Below, piece by piece: positions 1 through 6,077 of a stretch of 10,480 nt of DNA. The translations under genes were made by a program, and so were the position numbers. Origin of the DNA: Candidatus Faecivivens stercoravium (GTDB lineage: Bacteria > Bacillota > Clostridia > Oscillospirales > Ruminococcaceae); NCBI GenBank assembly GCA_018712425.1, contig DVHA01000097.1, positions 1 through 10,480 on the forward strand. The letters run 5' to 3'. The notes under the pieces are model-generated. The model was given only the letters and a program-made list of their open reading frames with translations, was not told where the DNA came from and ran no database searches. Within the stretch, counting starts at the first letter, position 1. Every line of letters begins with the position of its first letter.

Positions 1-222
1 GGGCTGGACCCGGTGCATACCCGGATTCTGCTGGCGCTCCTGAATGGGGGACCTATTGAAAAGGAATTAAAGGAGAACCATCTGATGCTGTCGGTCGTCG
101 CGGATACGATCAATGGGGCTTTGTTTGACGAAATCGGGGACAATGTCCTGGAAGAGGACGGCGATACCCTCGCCGTCGTGGAAGACTATCGGGAAGAGAT
201 TTTGCAGTTGTTTGGGAGGTAA
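1..222 (+). CDS. TerB-C-type protein, C-terminal end (partial at 5' side)
   Basis: This is the last 73 residues of a protein that begins outside the window; the frame is open from base 1, so the internal GTG at 13 is not its start. The visible part reads LDPVHTRILLALLNGG, then a helix with DTINGALFDEIGDNVLEEDGD and a final VVEDYREEI. This is the characteristic end of the TerB-C domain, in which 'INxxALDxIGDxxIExDGxxxxxxEDYREEL' closes the protein. In full-length relatives this domain usually follows a TerB-N domain and a TerB-like metal-binding helical domain. These proteins are predicted cytoplasmic scaffolds of Ter-linked stress systems; that role is family knowledge and no biochemical activity can be read here. 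The stop lies 6 bp before the ATPase start, and the stop codon overlaps the edge of the next gene's ribosome binding site, so the two are almost certainly one operon. What could still change is the domain content of the unseen N-terminus. Confidence 0.72.
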   Translation, partial: GLDPVHTRILLALLNGGPIEKELKENHLMLSVVADTINGALFDEIGDNVLEEDGDTLAVVEDYREEILQLFGR

Positions 223-228
223 GGACAG

Positions 229-1557
229 ATGAACGAGAACCAGAAGGTGCCGAAGCGGATTGCCCAGACGGTCCTGAACTCGTTAAAAGGCGGTGTCGTC
301 CCGCGGATTGGCCTGCCGTATATCGCGGTGGGGCGGAAAAACGAGATCGAGGCGCTGCTGCACGATGTGGAGATTATCGCGGAGGGGGGCGCCTCCTTCC
401 GGTTTATCGTCGGGCGGTACGGGTCAGGCAAAAGCTTCCTGATCCAGACCATCCGCAACTATGTGATGGACAGGGGGTTTATCGTCGCCGACGCCGACCT
501 CTCCCCCGAGCGGCGGCTGCAGGGGACCAGAGGGCAGGGGCTCGCCACCTACCGGGAACTAATCGGGAACCTCTCCACCAAAACGAGGCCGGAGGGCGGC
601 GCGCTGACGCTGGTGCTCGACCGGTGGATCAGCGGGGTGCAGGCGGAAGCTGTGGCCGAGACGGGGCTGACGCCCGGCGACCCCGCCCTGACCCAGGCGG
701 TCGACCGGAAGATCTACGGGGTGACCGCCGCCATCAGCGAACTGGTCCACGGGTTTGAGTTTGCCCGGCTCCTCTCCCTCTACTACCACGCCTATCTGGA
801 GGGGGACGACGGGACCAAAGGGAAGGTTGTCCGCTGGTTCCGGGGGGAATACACCCTCAAGCGGGAGGCGAAGGAGGAGCTGGGGGTCAATATCATCATC
901 ACCGACGACGACTGGTACGACTACCTCAAACTCTTCGCCGTCTTCTTCCGGCTGGCGGGGTACGCCGGGATGATGATCATGATCGACGAGCTGGTCAACC
1001 TCTATAAAATCCCGAACGCCATCACCCGGCAGAACAACTACGAAAAGCTCTTAACGATGTACAACGACACCCTCCAGGGCAAGGCCCGCTACCTCGGCAT
1101 CATCATGGGGGCGACCCCCCAGGCGGTCGAGGACAAGCGGCGGGGGCTCTTCAGCTACGAAGCCCTCCGCTCCCGGCTGGCGGAGGGGAAATTCTCCAAA
1201 CCGGGCGCCCGGGACCTGCTGGCGCCGGTCATCCGGCTGGAGCCGCTGACACCGGAGGAGATGCTGGTCCTCTGCGAAAAGCTGGCCGGGATGCACGCCG
1301 GGCTTTACGGCTACGAGCGGAAGCTGGGGACCGATGCGCTGGTACAGTTTATCAAGATGGAGTACGCCCGGGTCGGGGCCGACCAGAACATCACCCCCCG
1401 GGAGGTCATCCGGGACTTTATCGAGCTGCTGGACCTGCTCTACCAGAACCCGGGGATGGATATGGAAGAGCTCCTGCAATCGGACGACTTTACCTACTCG
1501 AAATCGGAGGCGGTTTCGGATGAGACCGACCAGAACTATGCGGAGTTTACGATATGA
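229..1557 (+). CDS. BrxD/DUF2791-family P-loop ATPase
   Basis: The 442-residue protein is a predicted cytoplasmic AAA/STAND-like ATPase of the family called BREX system ATP-binding protein BrxD (DUF2791). Seen directly: a leader RRIAQTVLNSLKGGVVPR-like helix at about 8-27, a Walker A motif GRYGSGKSF (62-70, K68/S69), a hydrophobic Walker B strand ending in IDEL (D253, E254), a sensor-1-like strand YLGIIMGATPQAV (288-300), and a helical C-terminal lid with VIRLEPLTPEEM and ITPREVIRDFIELL. All ATPase residues are present. The N-terminal phrase 'GxVPRxGLxYIAVGRxxEI' is typical of BrxD. Length is normal for the family. The start is ATG at 229, with GGGAGG at 214-219. The gene follows TerB-C by 6 bp and overlaps the helicase by ATGA, so the ATPase and helicase are probably translationally coupled and work together. 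BrxD-type proteins accompany BrxHI helicases in some BREX types; here the pair is joined to a TerB-C protein instead, so a Ter-linked defence or stress role is inferred. Family is sure, pathway less so. Confidence 0.85.
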   Translation: MNENQKVPKRIAQTVLNSLKGGVVPRIGLPYIAVGRKNEIEALLHDVEIIAEGGASFRFIVGRYGSGKSFLIQTIRNYVMDRGFIVADADLSPERRLQGTRGQGLATYRELIGNLSTKTRPEGGALTLVLDRWISGVQAEAVAETGLTPGDPALTQAVDRKIYGVTAAISELVHGFEFARLLSLYYHAYLEGDDGTKGKVVRWFRGEYTLKREAKEELGVNIIITDDDWYDYLKLFAVFFRLAGYAGMMIMIDELVNLYKIPNAITRQNNYEKLLTMYNDTLQGKARYLGIIMGATPQAVEDKRRGLFSYEALRSRLAEGKFSKPGARDLLAPVIRLEPLTPEEMLVLCEKLAGMHAGLYGYERKLGTDALVQFIKMEYARVGADQNITPREVIRDFIELLDLLYQNPGMDMEELLQSDDFTYSKSEAVSDETDQNYAEFTI

Positions 1558-3794
1558 ACGTCTTTGACCGGTACGCCCCCTTTATCCAGGACTATATCTA
1601 CCGTTCCGGCTGGGCTGCGCTGCGGGGGGTGCAGAACGCCGCCGGGGAGGCGATCTTCGGAACCCGGGACAATGTGCTGCTGACCGCCTCGACCGCGTCG
1701 GGCAAGACGGAAGCGGCCTTTTTCCCGATCCTGACCCTGATGGACGAGGACCCGCCGAAAAGTGTCGGGGCGCTCTACATCGCGCCGCTGAAGGCGCTCA
1801 TCAACGACCAGTTCGGGCGGCTGACCGAGCTTTGCGAAGAGGCGGGGATCCCGGTGACCCGCTGGCACGGCGACGTCCCCCAGTCGCAGAAGCGGAAGCT
1901 GCTGCGGAAGCCTGCTGGGATTTTGCAGATCACCCCGGAGTCCCTCGAATCGCTGATGATCAATAAGCATATGGAAATCCCGTCGCTGTTTAGCGACCTG
2001 CGGTTTATCGTCATCGACGAGATCCACTCGCTCCTGCGGGGGGACCGGGGGATGCAGACCTTCTGCCTGATCGAGCGGCTCTGTAAAACCGCCGGGTGCA
2101 GCCCCCGGCGGGTCGGCCTTTCGGCGACAATCGGCGAGCCCGAGGCGGCGGGGCGGTTCCTCGCGGCCGGCAGCGGCCGCCCGACGGTCATCCCGGGGTT
2201 TGACGGCGGGAAAGAGGTCTGGCGGCTTTCGATGGAGCACTTTTTCAAGACGGAGCCCCAGGCGGGGGAAGAAGAGACGGACGTCCCGGACCTGCCGGCC
2301 CTCGAACCGCCGACCGACGCTGCCCCAAAAGCGGCCGATCCGGGGCTCGGGTATATCTTTGAACACACCCGAGGGAAAAAGTGCCTGATCTTCACCAACA
2401 CCCGGGAGGAGTGCGAGGCGGTCTGCCAGAGCCTCCGGCAGTACTGTGAAGCAAACCACGAGCCCGACCGGTTTTTAATCCACCACGGCAACCTCTCCGC
2501 CTCCTACCGGGAGAGCGCCGAGGCTGAGATGAAGGACAACGATTCCCTCCTGTCGGTCTGCGCCACCGCGACGCTGGAACTGGGGATTGACGTCGGGAAA
2601 CTGGAACGGGCGTTCCAGATCGACGCCCCCTTTACCGTCTCGGGGTTTTTGCAGCGGATGGGCCGGACCGGCCGCCGGGGGAACCCGTCGGAGATGTGGT
2701 TCGTCATGCGGGAAGACCATCCGGAGCCGCGGGCAATGCTGCCGGATATGATTCCGTGGTATTTAATCCAGGGGATTGCGCTCGTCCAGCTCTATATCGA
2801 GGAGCGGTTTGTCGAGCCGCCCCGGACCGGCCGGCTCCCCTACAGCCTCCTTTACCACCAGACGATGAGCACCCTCGCCTCCTGCGGGGAGATGACCCCG
2901 GGCGAGCTGGCGTCGCGGGTGCTGCCGCTCCACTGTTTCCACCGGGTCTCCCAGGAGGATTACCGGCTGCTGCTGCGGCACCTCATCGAGATTGACCATC
3001 TGAGCCGGACGGAGAACGGCGGGCTGATTGTGGGTCTTGCCGGGGAGCGGGTGGTGAACAACTACAAGTTCTACGCGGTCTTTCAGGAAAACGTCGAGTA
3101 TTCGGTCCGGTCCGGCCCGGAGGAACTGGGGACGATCGTCAAGCCGCCGCCCGTCGGGGACAAGATCGCCATCGCCGGGCGGGTCTGGGTGGTGGAAGAG
3201 GTCGACCACAAACGGCGGGAGGTCTACTGCACGCTGGTTAAAGGGAACATCCCGGCCTACTTCGGCGACGTGGCGGGCGATATCCACACCCGTGTGCTGG
3301 AGCGGATGTACGGCGTCCTGCGGGAGGAGAAAAGCTACCCTTATCTGATGCGGCAGGCGGTCTGCCGGCTGCGGGAGGCGCGGGATACCTTCTTAAAGGC
3401 TGGGATAGAAGGCCATCCGCTCGTCCATCTGGGCGGGAATATGTGGGCGCTGTTCCCGTGGCTCGGGAGCTACGCTTTCCTGGCGCTGGAACGGTTTCTC
3501 AAAATCCGCTGCGGGGAGCGGCTGGGGCTCAAAGGGCTGAACCCTTCCAGGCCGTACTACCTGCAATTTACGATGAAGGTCTCGGAAACGGAATTCTATC
3601 GGATTGTGGCAGAGGAAGCGGAGAAGGATTTCGACCCGATGGAGCTGGTCTACCCGAAGGAAGTCCCGGTCTTTGAAAAATACGACGAGTACCTTCCGGC
3701 GGAACTGATCCGGAAAGGGTTCGCGCTGGGGGTCCTCGATATTGAAGGGATGAAACAGCGGGTGTTGGGCTGGTCAAAAAGCAGCACATCTTAA
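1554..3794 (+). CDS. Superfamily II Lhr/BrxHI-type DEAD/DEAH-box helicase
   Basis: The 746-residue protein is a complete ATP-dependent SF2 helicase. Motifs seen: I STASGKTEAA (46-55), Ia APLKAL (77-82), Ib-like ITPESLE (126-132), II DEIH (155-158), III SAT (190-192), IV CLIFTNTRE (277-285), V TATLELGIDVG (338-348) and VI QRMGRTGRRG (368-377). DEIH and the QRMGRTGRRG form are typical of Lhr-like helicases. A Pro/Glu-rich linker (about 232-265) joins the two RecA lobes. After motif VI come a winged-helix-like region (about 435-495) and a beta-rich segment IAIAGRVWVVEEVD (538-551), which corresponds to the Lhr-type accessory domain. It is far shorter than full Lhr (about 1500 residues) and closer in size to BrxHI. 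The start ATG overlaps the ATPase stop (ATGA), with CGGAG at 1541-1545, 8 nt upstream. It is the last gene of the operon and a strong terminator follows. It probably unwinds or remodels nucleic acid under control of the preceding ATPase; substrate unknown. Confidence 0.85.
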   Translation: MNVFDRYAPFIQDYIYRSGWAALRGVQNAAGEAIFGTRDNVLLTASTASGKTEAAFFPILTLMDEDPPKSVGALYIAPLKALINDQFGRLTELCEEAGIPVTRWHGDVPQSQKRKLLRKPAGILQITPESLESLMINKHMEIPSLFSDLRFIVIDEIHSLLRGDRGMQTFCLIERLCKTAGCSPRRVGLSATIGEPEAAGRFLAAGSGRPTVIPGFDGGKEVWRLSMEHFFKTEPQAGEEETDVPDLPALEPPTDAAPKAADPGLGYIFEHTRGKKCLIFTNTREECEAVCQSLRQYCEANHEPDRFLIHHGNLSASYRESAEAEMKDNDSLLSVCATATLELGIDVGKLERAFQIDAPFTVSGFLQRMGRTGRRGNPSEMWFVMREDHPEPRAMLPDMIPWYLIQGIALVQLYIEERFVEPPRTGRLPYSLLYHQTMSTLASCGEMTPGELASRVLPLHCFHRVSQEDYRLLLRHLIEIDHLSRTENGGLIVGLAGERVVNNYKFYAVFQENVEYSVRSGPEELGTIVKPPPVGDKIAIAGRVWVVEEVDHKRREVYCTLVKGNIPAYFGDVAGDIHTRVLERMYGVLREEKSYPYLMRQAVCRLREARDTFLKAGIEGHPLVHLGGNMWALFPWLGSYAFLALERFLKIRCGERLGLKGLNPSRPYYLQFTMKVSETEFYRIVAEEAEKDFDPMELVYPKEVPVFEKYDEYLPAELIRKGFALGVLDIEGMKQRVLGWSKSSTS

Positions 3795-3841
3795 AATTGA
3801 TACCGTAAATGCCAGGGCAGGCCTTTGACCGCGGCTGGCAG

Positions 3842-3884
3842 AAAAACGCACCTTTTTTGCCGGGCAAAAGAGGTGCGCTTTTAT
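3842..3884 (+). terminator. Rho-independent terminator after the helicase gene
   Basis: The arm CGCACCTTTTTTGC (from 3847) pairs with GCAAAAGAGGTGCG (to 3877), with one G-U wobble and a tiny GC-rich loop. A run TTTTATTT follows and AAAAA precedes, so the structure could act in both directions. It lies about 50 bp past the helicase stop and ends the TerB/ATPase/helicase operon. Confidence 0.88.
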
Positions 3885-4124
3885 TTGATGCCGCATTTTA
3901 TCCCGCCGCATCCTGCTTACCGTAGGGCGAATGGTATTTTTCTTTTATCTTACCTGTTCTTTACCTATTATTTATGAAAATTTTACTTCTCTCTTGTAGG
4001 ATGTTTTAAAGGATTAACTTGTTTACTGAAAATGTGGAAATTGTGTTCTGCATATGTAATTAGAGCTTACTGTTTTGCGTTTTATTATACAGCGGACCCA
4101 AACCCGCCGTTTTTTTACTGTTAT
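3885..4124. other. AT-rich intergenic segment without a gene
   Basis: Between the terminator and the sigI promoter there are about 240 bp of clearly AT-richer DNA than the coding regions. I see no ORF with a ribosome binding site; ATG at 3973 opens only 11 codons. TATTAT at 4083-4088 resembles a sigma-A -10 box but has no convincing -35 at 17 nt, so a housekeeping promoter here is possible but not supported. Short pyrimidine-rich repeats (TTACCTGTTC/TTACCTATTA around 3950-3970) have no assigned role. Confidence 0.5.
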
Positions 4125-4156
4125 GCCCCGAAAAACATACCGCCGCCCCGTATCCT
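4125..4156 (+). promoter_or_regulatory. Predicted SigI-type promoter of sigI-rsgI
   Basis: GCCCCG (4125-4130) is followed by an A-run, and after 18 nt by CGTATCCT (4149-4156). This matches the known sigma-I pattern of a CCCC-containing -35 with an adjacent A/T tract and a CGWA -10. The same two elements recur twice before the lipoprotein gene, which makes chance unlikely. It lies about 30 bp upstream of the sigI start and suggests positive autoregulation. Confidence 0.72.
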
Positions 4157-4186
4157 TCTATTGCCGGGCGGAGGGAGGAGACGACT

Positions 4187-4924
4187 ATGGTCCAGACAGA
4201 ACAGAATATCGTCCAGCTGGTCTATGCCGCCAAAACAGACCGGGAAGCCGCCGACGCGCTGATCCAGCAGTATATGGGCTTTATCCGGAGCGAAACGGTC
4301 AAGTTTATCCACGCCGCCCCCGAAGACGGGCATGAGGATGAATTGAGCCTTGCGATGCTGGCGTTTTACGAAGCCATCCTGCACTACGAACGGATCCGCG
4401 GTTCCTTCCTGGGATACGCCGCCCAGGCCATCCGCAACCGGCTGATCGACCACTACCGGACAGAAAAGCGCCACCGGCGGGTTCTTTCCCTCCACCAGGA
4501 ATCCGGCGAAGACCGGGAGGAAGAGCTGGGGGACACCCTGGCTGACCAGGCGGACGCGGTCGGGGAACTGGAGATGCGGGAAGCGAGCCGCAAGGAAATC
4601 GAGCAGTTCTCCGGCGAACTTAGCCGGTTCGGGTTAAGCCTTTCGGACGTCGCCGAAAACTGCCCGCGGCAGGGGCGCACCTTTGCCGCCTGCCGCCGGG
4701 TGCTGGATTACGCGCGGGGACAGCCGGAACTTCTGCGGAAGCTCTCGGAAAACGGGCGGCTGCCGGTCGCGGAACTGGCGGAGAAAACCCGGACCGACCG
4801 CAAGACCATCGAACGCCACCGCAAATACCTGGTGGCCATCCTGCTGGCGTTCACCAACGGCTTTGAGATTATCCGCGGCCATCTCTGCCAGATCGCGCCG
4901 CCGAAGGGAGGGCAGACCGGATGA
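4187..4924 (+). CDS. sigI: RNA polymerase sigma-I factor
   Basis: The 245-residue protein is an alternative sigma factor of the SigI family, which in Clostridia directs RNA polymerase to genes for polysaccharide sensing and degradation and for envelope or heat stress. Seen: a sigma region 2 with DALIQQYMGFIRSETVKFIH (24-43), ELSLAMLAFYEAILHYE (52-68) and GSFLGYAAQAIRNRLIDHYRTEKRH (72-96), the classical SigI form of the DNA-melting and -10 recognition segment. A charged linker (about 103-135) follows. The SigI-specific C-terminal domain has EIEQFSGELSRFGLSLSDVAENCP (137-160), then a helix-turn-helix with LPVAELAEKTRTDRKTIERHRKYLVAILLA (192-221), which contacts the -35. Length is usual for SigI. 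ATG 4187 is chosen because AGGGAGGAG (4172-4180) ends 6 nt before it. The stop overlaps the rsgI start by ATGA, so synthesis of the factor and its inhibitor is coupled. A SigI-type motif lies directly upstream, indicating autoregulation. Identification is secure; which signal it answers is not. Confidence 0.93.
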   Translation: MVQTEQNIVQLVYAAKTDREAADALIQQYMGFIRSETVKFIHAAPEDGHEDELSLAMLAFYEAILHYERIRGSFLGYAAQAIRNRLIDHYRTEKRHRRVLSLHQESGEDREEELGDTLADQADAVGELEMREASRKEIEQFSGELSRFGLSLSDVAENCPRQGRTFAACRRVLDYARGQPELLRKLSENGRLPVAELAEKTRTDRKTIERHRKYLVAILLAFTNGFEIIRGHLCQIAPPKGGQTG

Positions 4925-5883
4925 AATATCTTGTAATGGAAACCCATCCCGCCTATGCGGTCCTGCTGGACGAAGAAGGCCGGTTTGTCCGGGCGGCCAA
5001 TTTCCGCTACCAGGTGGGACAGAAAGTGGAAGACGCCGTCCTGCTGCGGGAACCGGCCGGCAAACGGGACTGGGTCAAGCCGGTGTCGGGGGCGATGGCT
5101 GCCGCGGCCTGCCTGGCCCTTACAATTGCCGGGTACTTTGGCTATTACGCCCCCAACTTTACCGCTTACGGCACCCTGCGGATGGAAATTAACCCCTCGG
5201 TCCAGATGACCCTGAGCGAAACCGGGCGGGTCCTTGACCTCGATGGGCTGAACGCCGACGGTGAAACGCTGGCCGAAGGGTATGACTACCAGGGTAAAAA
5301 CCGCAGCCAGGTGGCCGAAGAGCTGGTCGAACGGGCGATCGAGATGGGGTTCCTCTCGGACGGCGACACCGTCTCCATCTCGGTGAGCAGCCGGGACAGC
5401 CGCTGGCAGAATGAAGCCGAGACGGAAACCCGGGACGCCCTGGAAGCTGCCTATGGCGAGTGGATTGTCATTCGGCTGGACAGCGACCCGCTGCCGGAAG
5501 AGGAACCTGTGGAACCTGAACCGGAAGAGATCGTGATCCCGATCCCCCAGCCGGAGAGCAGCGCCCTGCCACCGGAAAGCGTCCCCGAAAGCCAGCCGGA
5601 AGCGCCGCCGGCAGTGGAAGAGGATGATGACGATGATGACGACGTTGATCTGGACGATGACCTTCCGGCATTTCAGCCGTCTGTCCCCGCCTACTCCGGT
5701 AATGATGACAGCCGGGACGACGATGCGGATGACCGGGACGGCCGGGACGACGATAGCGGGGATGATCACGCTGATGACAGTGATGACCAGGATGACGATA
5801 ACTGGGACGATCGCGAAGATGACAGCGATGATGATGGAGATGACGGCCAGGACGATGAAGAAAACGATGACAGCGATGACTGA
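4921..5883 (+). CDS. rsgI: Membrane-bound anti-sigma-I factor with Asp-rich tail
   Basis: The 320-residue single-pass membrane protein should hold SigI inactive on the cytoplasmic side and release it after regulated proteolysis. Seen: an RsgI N-terminal anti-sigma domain (1-45, YLVMETHPAYAVLLDEEGRFVR and YQVGQKV), one membrane segment (about 56-76, rich in Ala/Leu/Tyr), and the extracytoplasmic RsgI middle domain (about 80-190) with EINPSVQM. The N91-P92 bond corresponds to the Asn-Pro autocleavage site described for RsgI proteins. A Pro/Glu linker follows (about 190-232). Where many clostridial RsgI proteins carry a carbohydrate-binding module, this one has an intrinsically disordered tail of roughly 85 residues that is mostly Asp (235-320). 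I infer a role in binding cations or a cationic wall or mineral ligand. The start is ATG 4921, inside the sigI stop, with AAGGGAGGG at 4904-4912. No terminator is seen before the next gene, so read-through into the lipoprotein gene is possible. Confidence 0.9.
   Translation: MKYLVMETHPAYAVLLDEEGRFVRAANFRYQVGQKVEDAVLLREPAGKRDWVKPVSGAMAAAACLALTIAGYFGYYAPNFTAYGTLRMEINPSVQMTLSETGRVLDLDGLNADGETLAEGYDYQGKNRSQVAEELVERAIEMGFLSDGDTVSISVSSRDSRWQNEAETETRDALEAAYGEWIVIRLDSDPLPEEEPVEPEPEEIVIPIPQPESSALPPESVPESQPEAPPAVEEDDDDDDDVDLDDDLPAFQPSVPAYSGNDDSRDDDADDRDGRDDDSGDDHADDSDDQDDDNWDDREDDSDDDGDDGQDDEENDDSDD
5617..5880 (+). repeat. Asp-rich low-complexity tail of rsgI
   Basis: This stretch is an irregular run of GAC/GAT codons broken by Ser, Arg, Gly, Trp and Glu. 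It gives a strongly acidic disordered C-terminus. Unlike the tail of the downstream lipoprotein it has no fixed period, though both contain DDxxWDD-like pieces. Confidence 0.85.
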
Positions 5884-5904
5884 TTTCTAATTTTTTCATA
5901 AAAT

Positions 5905-5937
5905 ACCCCGTTTTTCAGAGCCACCCCTTCGTATCCT
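5905..5937 (+). promoter_or_regulatory. Predicted SigI-type promoter, distal copy (lipoprotein gene)
   Basis: ACCCCG (5905-5910) with a following T-run, 19 nt of spacer, then CGTATCCT (5930-5937) and CCCGGTGCAAA. It begins 22 nt after the rsgI stop. It matches the proximal copy well beyond the core hexamers. Confidence 0.66.
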
Positions 5938-5986
5938 CCCGGTGCAAAAGGAAATAGGAAGAAAAAAACAAAAAAATTTGGGAACT

Positions 5987-6018
5987 ACCCCGTTTTTGAA
6001 AACCCGCTTCCGTATCCT
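5987..6018 (+). promoter_or_regulatory. Predicted SigI-type promoter, proximal copy (lipoprotein gene)
   Basis: ACCCCG (5987-5992) with a following T-run, 18 nt of spacer, then CGTATCCT (6011-6018) and ACCGGTGTAAA. The spacer length equals that of the copy before sigI. It lies about 60 bp upstream of the lipoprotein start. The two copies are 81-82 bp apart and share about 16 of 19 bases from CGTATCC through the downstream CCGGTG/AAA segment. Confidence 0.72.
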
Positions 6019-6062
6019 ACCGGTGTAAACCAAAAAAACAAGGCCAACGGCCCAAAAACTTT

Positions 6063-6068
6063 AAGGAG
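6063..6068 (+). promoter_or_regulatory. Ribosome binding site deciding the lipoprotein start
   Basis: AAGGAG directly abuts an in-frame ATG at 6069, which leaves no spacer. The next in-frame ATG, at 6078, is 9 nt away and starts a clean lipoprotein signal (MKKN...), so 6078 is preferred. Confidence 0.78.
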
Positions 6069-6077
6069 ATGACCCTG

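Noticed and set aside
4032..4335. Short open frames of 76 and 86 codons before and into sigI
   Set aside because: They cross the predicted promoter and the true sigI start in other frames and lack ribosome binding sites.
4708..5769. 353-codon open frame on the minus strand
   Set aside because: It is antisense across sigI and rsgI, both of which are confidently identified on the plus strand.
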